Shown here in pieces: positions 44,201 through 53,030 of a stretch of 64,000 bases of DNA (the stretch's first letter is position 1; every line of letters begins with the position of its first letter). The stretch is from Capronia americana. Taxonomy: Eukaryota > Ascomycota > Eurotiomycetes > Chaetothyriales > Herpotrichiellaceae. The stretch covers positions 1,984,001 to 2,048,000 of the forward strand of contig JADWQD010000005.1 in the NCBI GenBank assembly GCA_016110215.1. The letters run 5' to 3'. Under the pieces are notes generated by a model. The model saw nothing but the letters and a program-made list of their open reading frames with translations. It ran no database searches and was not told the DNA's origin. The translations under genes were made by a program, and so were the position numbers.

Positions 44201-44969
44201 CCCACCCGTTCCAGTCGAAGCCAGCTCGAAGTGGTTCACGAATCTTTTCCTCACTGAGCCTTATTCAGACCAGCTACCCCGAGACCCAAACGGCCCGTTT
44301 CCCATGGATGAGTTTTTCACCCTATTAGTGGAGGGTAATGGCGGCATCGCACTGTCTGACCTAAGGGACCCCACGAGCATCGACAAGATTGTCGACACTA
44401 TCAAGCACTTCCACAGCATTCTGCGGGCTCAGCAGTACAGCATCATTCTGCGGCAAGCTCCGGCTCAAAACGAAACCCTTGCGAGCCGTCGGTACCCAAG
44501 CACGATGACTAGCAATAGTCGGAGCAGACTCATCCAGCACGCAGTGTCGACACGGATCTTGGAGGGTATGCTTCTGGCGATGCTCCTGCTCGGTACGGCT
44601 GCTACATTCATGATGAAGACAAGAGACGTGTTGCTTGAGAATCCCTGCACCATCGCCTCCATGGCACGGCTGCTAGGCGAGTCGAGCATCCTTGACCGCA
44701 AGAGTGGGTCGTTCTCGACAACAGACTTGTTGGGCAGTGGATCTCCGACCAAGGCGACCTCACTCCAGGAACGTGTTTTCAGGCTCGACTGGTTTGAGCC
44801 CACACAGCACTATTTTGCGAAAGATACGGCTCAGGCTGAGTCGCACCCAGAGCAGGCCCCAGCCGCAGCGAAGGACAGTAAGAAGGAAACGAGTGTTTTC
44901 ACAATCCGGGCCTTGGATCGTGTCGAACTCGGGACGAAACTTGGTGGCCAGCCGCTGGAAGGGCATTAG
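41266..44969 (+). CDS. DUF3433 membrane protein with two similar halves
   Basis: Two exons, 41266-41680 and 41731-44969, giving 1217 residues; the 50-bp intron has GTAAGT and ATAG. The N-terminus is polar with a short SQA repeat (CAGGCCTCT units at about 41440-41466). Each half has the same order: a hydrophobic segment followed by a VEVAHNNDGI- or LLQVSRKHNGI-type stretch, an acidic Asn/Tyr motif (ENAYYLWTYGPV; LNQYIHYTWTYIPA), further membrane segments around SRIEYRSKQLAPY or FNTRLLAPFSRL, then a large extracytoplasmic region with many N-glycosylation sites. A final membrane segment lies near residue 1095. This matches the fungal DUF3433 family (PF11915), whose function is unknown. It is convergent with the next gene, only 9 bp apart. 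Confidence 0.87.
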
Positions 44970-44978
44970 GCTTCGGAG

Positions 44979-45518
44979 CTAAGTTGGCCGGTCTGTGTAG
45001 TTGTGGAAATTCTTCGGATCCGGGTTTTGCAACCATTCATCAGCGAGTTCGAGTGCCTTGGCATTAAATTCTTCCATATCGAAGGCCTCGGCCAGACCGT
45101 TCTTCTGCATCTCCTGAATGGCAGCCAAGACCCACGTGTGACAGTTCTGCTCGGGGTCGGCATTCTTGACGGGAAGAGGTATGTTCCTTAGGACAGCCTC
45201 GATCTCGTCGTCTGTGACATTGGCAGGGACTTTGCCGACCATGATTCTTCCGAGAAGACGACCGGTAATCCAGGGATTGACACTCGTTCTGTACCGGAAG
45301 CGCCAGTCATGGTTTGGATTCAGTTCCTGTCGAGTTATAGGATCAGGCATCGACCCGTCGGATGCGTCGTAAGTCTTTGAATCGGCGCCTTTTTGTTTCT
45401 TCGGTAGGATGAGGATCCCCCAGTGGAAGGCGCAGTGGCCCAATCTGTTCCTATTATCCCCGAGCGAGAATTTATCCCGGTGGTCAATCGATACGGTGAC
45501 GCGCTGTTTGTTGCCCAT
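44979..45518 (-). CDS. DUF6914-like small fungal protein
   Basis: One frame of 179 codons from ATG at 45518-45516. Features that recall DUF6914 are an N-terminal HCAFHWGILILPKK strand, a central RLLGRIMVGKV motif and a late NCHTWVLAAIQEM motif with a conserved Cys-x-x-Trp, after which a helical end follows. No signal peptide or membrane segment is visible. The Cys and His could be catalytic in a papain-like fold, but this is inference only. The stop codon is 9 bp from the stop of the convergent DUF3433 gene, so their 3' UTRs must overlap. Confidence 0.62.
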   Translation of the reverse strand: MGNKQRVTVSIDHRDKFSLGDNRNRLGHCAFHWGILILPKKQKGADSKTYDASDGSMPDPITRQELNPNHDWRFRYRTSVNPWITGRLLGRIMVGKVPANVTDDEIEAVLRNIPLPVKNADPEQNCHTWVLAAIQEMQKNGLAEAFDMEEFNAKALELADEWLQNPDPKNFHNYTDRPT

Positions 45519-45688
45519 GTTTTTACTCGCTGTAGGGTAATCGGTTAGTTAGGAGCAGCACGATTTGAAAGGGGAAGAGGGGACATGTAATACTTCCGTA
45601 CGTACGGCGGATGGTATAGGTACTGATATACCATGGAGCGGCGGGAATGAACTGTATGCACCGTGGTAATGGTATCGTGTAGGTACCT

Positions 45689-45912
45689 AGGTACTCAGTA
45701 TATCCCTCAAGTCGTCTGATGAAGTACTGTTGTCCTCTGCCGCTCTACATAGCCAATACAACTATGCAAAGGAGATGGATCCTCTCCTTCCCGCAGAATA
45801 CTCTAAAACCAGGTTAGCGACTTCCTAGCGAGTAGAAGGAAGTGCCGCCGCTCGTACCTTGTATTAGCTGGCGCTAAGTTTCATTTGACGCATTCGAGGG
45901 GACACCGAATAT
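45689..45912 (+). mobile_element. MITE-like element, copy 1 (diverged)
   Basis: About 220 bp. Its ends are imperfect inverted repeats (left CCCTCAAGTCGTCTGATGAA; right end, reverse-complemented, CCCTCGAATGCGTCAAATGA). Internal blocks GCCGCTCTACATAGCCAAT, GTTAGCGACT and GCTAAGTTTCATTTGACG recur in the same order in the reverse complement of copy 2. No open frame for a transposase exists, so it would be non-autonomous. Target-site duplication is not clear. Confidence 0.62.
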
Positions 45913-46024
45913 GAGGTGTGTATTGTGTACTCGGTACGGAGTGGTACGAACAGCGGCAGGAGGCCTGAAGTACGATCGATAAAGCGCAGCCACATGCCAA
46001 GACGCTAGCGATGAAGCTAGTCGT

Positions 46025-46253
46025 TACTAGTACGGCCTACCCTTGAAGTCGTCAAATGAAACTTAGCACCAACTTAATGCAAGTTGTAGGCAGCGAGCGC
46101 TCACCGTGAGTCGCTAACTTGCCTTAGGATATGTCAAGGTGATGGGTGGTAATGGCCACAAGAGAACAAGAGAATGGTTATATTGGCTGTGTAGAGCGGC
46201 GGGTGTCCATTTGGCGTGTTTCGTTAGACGACTTCAAGGGTAGACCGTAGTAC
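46025..46253 (-). mobile_element. MITE-like element, copy 2
   Basis: About 229 bp with better-preserved terminal inverted repeats of about 35-38 bp: CTACCCTTGAAGTCGTC at 46038-46054 matches the reverse complement of GACGACTTCAAGGGTAG at 46228-46244, with outer flanks AGTACGG and CCGTAGTAC also complementary. It is inverted relative to copy 1, from which it is separated by about 110 bp. The 18-bp word GCTAAGTTTCATTTGACG of copy 1 is perfectly present in reverse complement at 46050-46067. Confidence 0.68.
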
Positions 46254-46880
46254 TCAAAGATTGTTGCCTTTTACCGCCGAATTTAGAGGTCAGTGCCGCC
46301 GCTTTTAGATGGTTTCTCCCGTCGATGCGCAGGCGGATTTCCAACTTTACAGTTTCTACTGGTAGAGTTCTTTCGCTTGAAACTAGACCAGGAAAGGCCC
46401 ACACAGGAAGTCGCACGAAACACACCTAATGTCTCCAACGAAATAATTTTCGGAGCTCCTCCCTGCAACCTCTTTTTCATCACAAATTTCAAGCCCTTCA
46501 ACTCTCCCAGCAGAATTCTGATGGTGAAATTCTGACTGCGTATCATGAGACTCAGGTCACAGCGTGGAATCGGAGACGGTTTCATTTCAAACGTGACTGT
46601 TCCGTTGAATTCATCTCACTGCTTCTATCTATGCTAGAGCTGGCCGTTTCGTTTTGCACCCACAACGAGCCAGTGTGGACAGGGAAGCTAGAATAGTACT
46701 CGGTCTCGATCACGGCCAGATAACAAATCTGGTCGCGGGACTTCCACGGGTCTCTACTGTCACGGCTTGAAATCGAGTCGTGGTTTGATTTCCGTGGAGA
46801 CAGTCGGCTTCGTCTACCTCGGTTGCATATCTCGTCGGCCTCGACGTGCCTCGACGTGAACACGAGCATCTCATCCAGGA

Positions 46881-47566
46881 CTATTTAAACACCCCTGCTC
46901 GAGTCAGCACGGCTTGAAAATCTTCCATGTTGACACCAGAGCCGACGCCTTTGCCTCCGTTCGCCTCTAGGATCATTGCTCTAAGCACGTCGTCACTGAC
47001 ATCTTCCTTCAGCACTTTCGCCACAGCTCGCAGATCTTGCAATCGTATCACTTGTGCCTCACCACTGGCGCCTTGACCGGGGTGGAAGAGTTTGAACGCC
47101 GTCTCGATTTCTTCCGCCTTGGTTTCGTCGGTCTTGGATTTTAGCTGTATCGCACAGAGCGCCAGGAGATGCGGATATGTCACGTAGCCTTCAGACTCCG
47201 GGTCAAGCGTGTCGATGAATTCCCGCATGTCTGCCTCGCTTTTAGGAGCGAGACCTTGTGCGCTATGCAGAAATGATTAGCCGACCGTCTAGCGAAGAGA
47301 AAGGTAGACAAATCCGACTGTCTGATGCTACACATGACTCACCGCAGAACATGCTGCACGTTGCTCGTCCGCAGAACACCTTCCTTTTCCTCTTCGTAGC
47401 CCTCGACATCCTCGAGCCGGAACAGATTCCATGCTTCCTTGATCTCTGCCTCTTCTTCTGCGGTGATGTCGTTCTCTTTCGCCAGTTTTGACCGTCGCGG
47501 CTTGGAGGTTGTGGCTGGCTTCGCGGCCGGGCCTTTACCCTTGGAGGGCTGTTTGCGCGGCGGCAT
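46881..47566 (-). CDS. EF-hand (calmodulin/centrin-like) protein
   Basis: Two exons: 47566-47343 and 47262-46881, giving 201 residues; the 80-bp intron has GTGAGT, GGCTAAT and GCATAG. The N-terminus (about 1-33) is basic and Lys/Pro/Ala-rich, resembling a nuclear or nucleic-acid-binding tail. Four EF-hand-like helix-loop-helix units follow from ITAEEEAEIKEAWNLF. The loops are degenerate: for example DPESEGYVTYPHL retains some calcium ligands, whereas HPGQGASGEAQVIRLQDL and EANGGKGVGSGVNMEDF do not fit a canonical 12-residue loop. The protein may thus work as a structural calmodulin-like adaptor rather than a calcium sensor. The exact ortholog is not identified. It is divergent from the PPPDE gene, 284 bp away. 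Confidence 0.8.
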
Positions 47567-47850
47567 CTCAATGGCAAGTTCAAGACGCAACCATATCACA
47601 GAGCATGACAACTGTCATCGTAAACATGGGTACAGGTTGGGGTTGACTCCGAAGTAACAAAGCCGCTCATGTGGCTCCCAAGGGCGAATGAGGATGAACA
47701 TCAGTGACGCCACATTTTTGGCGGGCTGTGGCTGACGTACTGTTGGCTGCCTGAACTCGACGCGCAATATCTATCTCCCTTTAAACAACACTGATTCCCT
47801 GTTCTTGACGAGATCATCATAGCGAAAGCAGCTTCGACTCTGCGAAAGCG
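47567..47850. promoter_or_regulatory. Divergent promoter of EF-hand and PPPDE genes
   Basis: 284 bp separate the two start codons on opposite strands, so both promoters must lie here. No TATA box is obvious. Confidence 0.45.
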
Positions 47851-49797
47851 ATGGACGTCCAACTCTACGTCTATGACCTCTCACGGGGAATGGCGCGACA
47901 GTATTCCCAGATGATCACGGGGGTCCAGATCGACGCAGTCTATCACACGTCCATTGTCTTCAACAATATCGAGTACTTCTTCGGCCAGGGAATCCACAGG
48001 AAAATCCCAGGCTCAACGCATCATGGTCGGCCCATGAAAATTGTAAACATGGGCCAGACAGACTTACCCGTGGACGTTGTAGAGGAGTACATCGAGTCCC
48101 TGGAAGAAATATACACGCCAGAGTCGTACGACCTGTTCCTGCACAACTGCAACAACTTTTCCCAAGACCTCGCCATGTTCCTCGTTGGGAAAAGCATTCC
48201 CGAAGAGATCAAGAACCTGCCCGAGACATTCCTGAGGACGCCCATGGGCCAGATGCTCCGGGGTCAACTCGATCAGTCCATGCGGACAATGACTCAAGCC
48301 CCCGATGCGGTGTCCGGCGAGAATGTCTCCAGAAGGCGATCGATCTCGAAGCCGGCCTCCCAGGCTGTTCGGAATGGGAACGCTATCCCCTCAATTGCCA
48401 ATGGAACCGCCCACAAAGTCATACTCCCCGTAGCCATCATCAATGCCCAACCACCCCCGGACGCACCAGGTCGTGTGCACAACATAACGAGTCTCTCTGA
48501 ACTCGATAGACTTCTCTCATCTGCCTCTCAGTCCTGCGCAGTCATATTCTTCACCTCTGCAACTTGTCCACCCTGCAAAATCTGCTATCCGACATACGAC
48601 GAGTTGGCCGCCGAAGCAGGCACCTCTTCCGGCGCAAAGTTGATTAAAATAGACATATCAGCATCGCCGTCCGCCCACGCCGTGGCCCAGCGGTACAGCA
48701 TCCGCGCAACACCTACGTTCATCACCTTCCTCAAGGGACAGAAGCAAGAGGAATGGGCAGGGGCGGATCCGACTCGACTGAGAGGCAATGTCCGCCTGCT
48801 GTTACAGATGGCGAAACCGCCACAACACCAGCACGCAAAGCTGAGATTGCCGACCTTCCAGCGGCCTATCGAGAGACCAACGCTGTACACCAGGATGCCA
48901 CCTCTGGAGAAATTGCTTGCCAAGCTCGGCACGCCATTTTCGCAACACAAGTCTGTGCAGGCTCTTGTGGACTTCATCAAGACTCGCGATGCAAAGGGCG
49001 CGACCGAAGCCGCGCTTCCCAATCTGCATGATTTCAGCGTCCACGTCAAGTCCACGTTCGCCGATTTGCCACAGGGGACGCACTTCGCGCTAATAGACCT
49101 CGTGCGGATCGCGGCCAGCGACTCCCGCGTAGCCAGTTTCCTCGCCACTGAGCACGAGTGCACGACGCTCTCGACGCTGCTCGGATCCGTCCAGGACGGT
49201 GACTTCACCAGCGCGCCATATAACGTCCAGTCCGTCAGCCTGCAACTCGCATGTAACCTGTTCTCCTCGAATGTCTTCCAGGAGAAGATCTTCCGGCCCG
49301 AGTTGGCTGCATCTTCGCACGAGACTCCGGATTTGAAGGAGAAGATTGAAACGCTTGCAGCGCAGTGTCTTCTCAGCCAGCATCTGAATGCTCGAGCCAT
49401 GGCTGCGGCCTTGGTGTACAACCTAGCAAGTTATACGCATAACGCACGCACGCACGCACAGACGATTCGACCAAGCGCTCAGGACAACGAGGGTGAGGGC
49501 GAGACATGTGTGAGCGATGATCTCGCAGCCGCTTTGCTCGAGAGCATCACGTCCTTGCCGTCCCTACCTCCGCCAACATCACCGTCGGCAGGGAATCTGA
49601 AGGACACTCTGCATGCTCTCCTGCTAGCACTGGGCATGCTTCTCTACGCGGCTCCTGCCGAGGACATGCTCTGGGACCTGTGCCGGGCCATGGACCTCAG
49701 GGACACGCTGAGAGACCTGGGGAAGAGGGACGATCTCAAAGCCGAGCCCTTGGTCAAGGAGGTGGGCGAAGAGTTGTTGGGTAAAGGAGGCTTCTGA
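47851..49797 (+). CDS. PPPDE peptidase-thioredoxin-PUL domain protein
   Basis: One frame of 648 codons from ATG at 47851. Residues 1-145 are a PPPDE (DeSI-type) cysteine isopeptidase domain: the catalytic pair is His32 in AVYHTSIVF and Cys100 in LFLHNCNNFSQD, with EYFFGQGI between them. Residues about 205-320 are a thioredoxin fold with the active-site CPPC at 239-242 and the cis-proline in RATPTFITF. Residues about 370-645 form a PUL domain of Armadillo-like helices, known to bind Cdc48/p97. The layout fits fungal proteins thought to act in deubiquitination or deSUMOylation with Cdc48. All catalytic residues are intact. An ACGC microsatellite (about 49441-49462) lies inside the coding region. 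Confidence 0.9.
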   Translation: MDVQLYVYDLSRGMARQYSQMITGVQIDAVYHTSIVFNNIEYFFGQGIHRKIPGSTHHGRPMKIVNMGQTDLPVDVVEEYIESLEEIYTPESYDLFLHNCNNFSQDLAMFLVGKSIPEEIKNLPETFLRTPMGQMLRGQLDQSMRTMTQAPDAVSGENVSRRRSISKPASQAVRNGNAIPSIANGTAHKVILPVAIINAQPPPDAPGRVHNITSLSELDRLLSSASQSCAVIFFTSATCPPCKICYPTYDELAAEAGTSSGAKLIKIDISASPSAHAVAQRYSIRATPTFITFLKGQKQEEWAGADPTRLRGNVRLLLQMAKPPQHQHAKLRLPTFQRPIERPTLYTRMPPLEKLLAKLGTPFSQHKSVQALVDFIKTRDAKGATEAALPNLHDFSVHVKSTFADLPQGTHFALIDLVRIAASDSRVASFLATEHECTTLSTLLGSVQDGDFTSAPYNVQSVSLQLACNLFSSNVFQEKIFRPELAASSHETPDLKEKIETLAAQCLLSQHLNARAMAAALVYNLASYTHNARTHAQTIRPSAQDNEGEGETCVSDDLAAALLESITSLPSLPPPTSPSAGNLKDTLHALLLALGMLLYAAPAEDMLWDLCRAMDLRDTLRDLGKRDDLKAEPLVKEVGEELLGKGGF

Positions 49798-50235
49798 ATT
49801 CGAAACGAAATCCACGGATATGCGCTAGCGTGCAATAGAGATTACACCGAAGAGCAATCGGCGAAGGCGTTAGGAAGGAATACAACGACGGTAAGGGATG
49901 CCATGAGAATCGGAGTGCTTTCATATACAGCGATCATCCCTGAAACTCAATTCTATCACTGGCTGGCATTAAACGCTAGCATAGCCATACTGCGACGCTC
50001 CTCGGAAACCGGCGTTGGCCACAAACCCATGTCAATGCATTGAACTTCGTCCGTCCGGCTGCAGTCCCCTCTGCCCGTGCAGTGTCCGACCCAGAGCCCC
50101 TGAAGAATGCATATCATCCCGCCCACGGTCTCTGCAAGGGTATCAATACAACCATTTGCGGCACTCAACCTCGCGGACGCCATTTGCGATTTGGCACTCA
50201 AACATGCCAGGTCGCATCCCATCCATGTCCTCGTA
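49798..50235. other. 3' intergenic region between convergent genes
   Basis: 438 bp between the stop codons of the PPPDE gene and GDA1. I see no gene or repeat. Confidence 0.5.
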
Positions 50236-51954
50236 CTATGAAATTTCGCTGATCCGGCACTCCCAGCCACTCTCCTTCTCCAGCAGAGGCAAACTGGCGC
50301 CCAGGCACCAACCCAGCTCGTTGCCTTTTATTTTCTTTGCGATTTTGACTTCGCGGTCGATGGGCATTTCGTAACCCGTGTGTAATAGCGCAGACATAAA
50401 GTTCAAATCCAAGCAAGTCTCGGGTCGCTCCTTGAGGCTCTCGATGGCACCCTCGATGCCGGCGAAGGCGTCCCAGGTCTTCTCGCCGCCACAGGCTTTG
50501 GCCGTGAGATCCTGAAGTTCGCGCAGGGTGAACGACTCGGGCATGCCGAGATCGTGAGTACGATCGTAGAAATACGAGAAGATATAGACATCTTCCCTGG
50601 CGAAAGTCTTTTCGAGCGGCGGTTGGTGGACCCCGTTGAAAGAGCAGGGTGCCAAATTACATGCCTTGTCCTTGTACAGAATTGCTTCCGCGAGTGCGCG
50701 ACATTGAGCGGGAATGGCGTCGACAGGACCCTCCATGACAACGTCATGTTCACCCGCGAGTTCATGGTCGGCAGGCATTTCAACTGTGATCTTCTTTTGT
50801 GTCCCAGGCGTGATACAGCTGTTGGGTATCGGTTTAGAGAGCCATGCTCTCGAGTCAGGGTTCTGCTTGTGCATACGGTCAAGGACAAGTTGGTGCAAGG
50901 CTTTCCGGGCAGACATCAGGCCATAGCCCAAGTGGGAATGCTGGTAGAGCTCGAACTCCCGTCCTCCGAACTTCAGTTTGTACTTGTGATCGCCTTCTTC
51001 CATTTTCGGCGGCATGCCTCCATGTGGACTCTTCTTAAAAGTCGGTTGGAAGACGATCTGTGTCGAGCCGCCACCCAGGTCGAAGACTGCTGCTGTGGGA
51101 CTCTCATCGGGGCCTCCGATTTTGCCCAGGAGGTAATTGGTTGTGATCCAAGCGAACACCCCTTCGTCCTCACCCTTCATTATTTCGACACCATGCTTCT
51201 CCCGAGAAACCACCGCGAAAGGATATTGTGTCTCTAGTCTAGTCCTGACAGCCTCCAGGATCTTAAGGCTCATTTCTTCACCCAATAGTCGTAGGCCTGC
51301 GGTCGCCTTCACTGCGATGGGCGTGCAAGATTTGTACCCATCTGGGACGGATTTCATTGCGACCTCCATAAGGGGATCCAGACTTCTAGCTGCGCCCTCG
51401 GCGTCCGTCTTGTAAGAACTCAGACCCGAGCCGCCAGGCTTGGGCTCAGTCATCTTAAAGTCCTCATTCTCCAGTTCAGGCGTGGGCCCGCAGTTATTGA
51501 ATTTGTAAACGTGAATTCTGCTGCCTGTGCTCCCCGCGTCTATCATGATTGCGTATTGCACCAGGGGCTTTGTAGGGTCGTGCGGTTTTGTACATCGCGA
51601 CGTAGGGGCCGTCGCAGGAGTATAGACATTTTGAGCAGGCGTGCTTCCCCCTGACATGAACCAGTACAACAGGATAATGAGGGCGAGGATGCCGCCGGTC
51701 CTGATGTACTTGGCCTGGCGACTTTGAGTCATCCAGGCGTTCTGTACGGACTCCAGGGTGCTAGGCTGGCTCGCGCCAGATGCGAGACCGTGTGAAATTG
51801 GCTTTGTGGCAAAGGGATCCCAGGGCCTACCGTTGGCGGTGCTGGCGGTTGTCCGGGGAAGTCCGCTGCCAATTGAACGACGGCGAGGTGAGGAGGTAAA
51901 AGGAACGTACGACCAGATGCCAGCACGGTCAAGCGGTTTGGGTGAAGAGGACAT
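50236..51954 (-). CDS. gda1: Golgi guanosine-diphosphatase Gda1
   Basis: One frame of 572 codons from ATG at 51954-51952. It is a type II membrane protein: cytosolic tail 1-85, membrane segment 86-100 (GGILALIILLYWFMSG), then a luminal GDA1/CD39 domain. Apyrase-conserved regions are present: ACR1 IMIDAGSTGSRIHVY (137-150 area), ACR2 VKATAGLRLLG, ACR3 GVFAWITTNYLLG and ACR4 AVFDLGGGSTQIVF. The enzyme hydrolyses GDP to GMP in the Golgi lumen, which removes product inhibition and supplies GMP for GDP-mannose exchange during glycosylation. The cytosolic tail of about 85 residues is somewhat long for the family. No intron is needed. Confidence 0.93.
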   Translation of the reverse strand: MSSSPKPLDRAGIWSYVPFTSSPRRRSIGSGLPRTTASTANGRPWDPFATKPISHGLASGASQPSTLESVQNAWMTQSRQAKYIRTGGILALIILLYWFMSGGSTPAQNVYTPATAPTSRCTKPHDPTKPLVQYAIMIDAGSTGSRIHVYKFNNCGPTPELENEDFKMTEPKPGGSGLSSYKTDAEGAARSLDPLMEVAMKSVPDGYKSCTPIAVKATAGLRLLGEEMSLKILEAVRTRLETQYPFAVVSREKHGVEIMKGEDEGVFAWITTNYLLGKIGGPDESPTAAVFDLGGGSTQIVFQPTFKKSPHGGMPPKMEEGDHKYKLKFGGREFELYQHSHLGYGLMSARKALHQLVLDRMHKQNPDSRAWLSKPIPNSCITPGTQKKITVEMPADHELAGEHDVVMEGPVDAIPAQCRALAEAILYKDKACNLAPCSFNGVHQPPLEKTFAREDVYIFSYFYDRTHDLGMPESFTLRELQDLTAKACGGEKTWDAFAGIEGAIESLKERPETCLDLNFMSALLHTGYEMPIDREVKIAKKIKGNELGWCLGASLPLLEKESGWECRISEIS

Positions 51955-53030
51955 GGAATGCGGAAATGGAAAAAGCGAGCGAAGGAGAACCGAAGGTACA
52001 CATTAGATTTTGGGGACGTGCTGAATCCTCGACTGCGGCCTTCCAGGAGTCGAAAACTGCGGAGAAATTGAAATGTTGTTCAATCGCGGCCACTCCACAG
52101 CGCGCCGCTTTAAACATCACTTGCCCTCGCGGTGCCCTGACGCTCACCTCACTTGCACTTTGCCTGCCCCTCAGCCTGTTACGCCTATCAAGAACCCATC
52201 CTTGCACAGCCACAAATGTTCCATGTTCACGGCTGTCTGCAGCCTTTGAGCTGGTAAATCCACGCCTTGCTCTTTCAGAGCTTCGTGCTCTGAATGTTGT
52301 GAACTTGATTGGACTTCCTGTTCATAGATTAGACCACTTCTGCACATTGGGCAGGACGACATGGAACTGACGAAGCTGCCCGGAGAGCCATCAACTGCCA
52401 CGTGAATCGACATGTCCACAGCAGGCGGGTCATCTGGCATAACAGAACAGAATTACAAGAGCCAGACACCGTGCCTGTGGAGCGATGAAAGAGTCGTACA
52501 ATGCAACTGCGAGCAAAGCCATGCATCGACAGATGAGGGAGATGAGATGCCAGCCAAATTTGTCGATCTTCGGACTGGATGGTCTCCATACTGAACCATT
52601 CGATACCCTGCCAGTGAGCTCACGTGTGCTTGTAGTGTCAGCGCTTGATCGGTTTAAGACAGGAGCCGAGTTGAGAAGCAGGACTCTGGAGAGATTTCCG
52701 TGATCAGAGAGTGGAAACTCTAGAGTCCGTGCTTCGAATGGTCTATTGGCACGAACGATTGGCTGTCGATCGGCGTAAATATTGGTGGGAGAATCAACAG
52801 AAACCAGATTCTGTCCGGAGTTTCCAGAAGATCCAGGTCAAGAAGGAATTAACCTGATCAGCCTTTCACCACGTCTGGAAAGGCAGCCCGTTGCCCGCCG
52901 ACCTCGCCACGACCCTCGCCTCGGATAGACACGAAGAGCCTGCGCCGATTTGCTGAGTTTGCAGGCCACTCAGAGGTGATAAGCGCAACTACACAATTGA
53001 CGACCTGGCTTCGCAACATGGAGCTTGGGG
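51955..53030. other. Intergenic region, nothing recognised
   Basis: About 1.1 kb with GDA1 promoter and the GMC gene 3' flank. Short overlapping frames on both strands show no known domain. Confidence 0.5.

Larger units (their letters stand above)
45519..46880. other. Gene-free region with a MITE pair
   Basis: 1.36 kb without a convincing gene. Most of 45.69-46.25 kb is occupied by two inverted, diverged short transposon-like elements (entered separately). The rest has only short frames. Confidence 0.6.

Noticed and set aside
48585..49421. Open frame of 278 codons antisense to the PPPDE gene
   Set aside because: Shadow of the real gene; the translation is Ser/Cys-rich without a domain.
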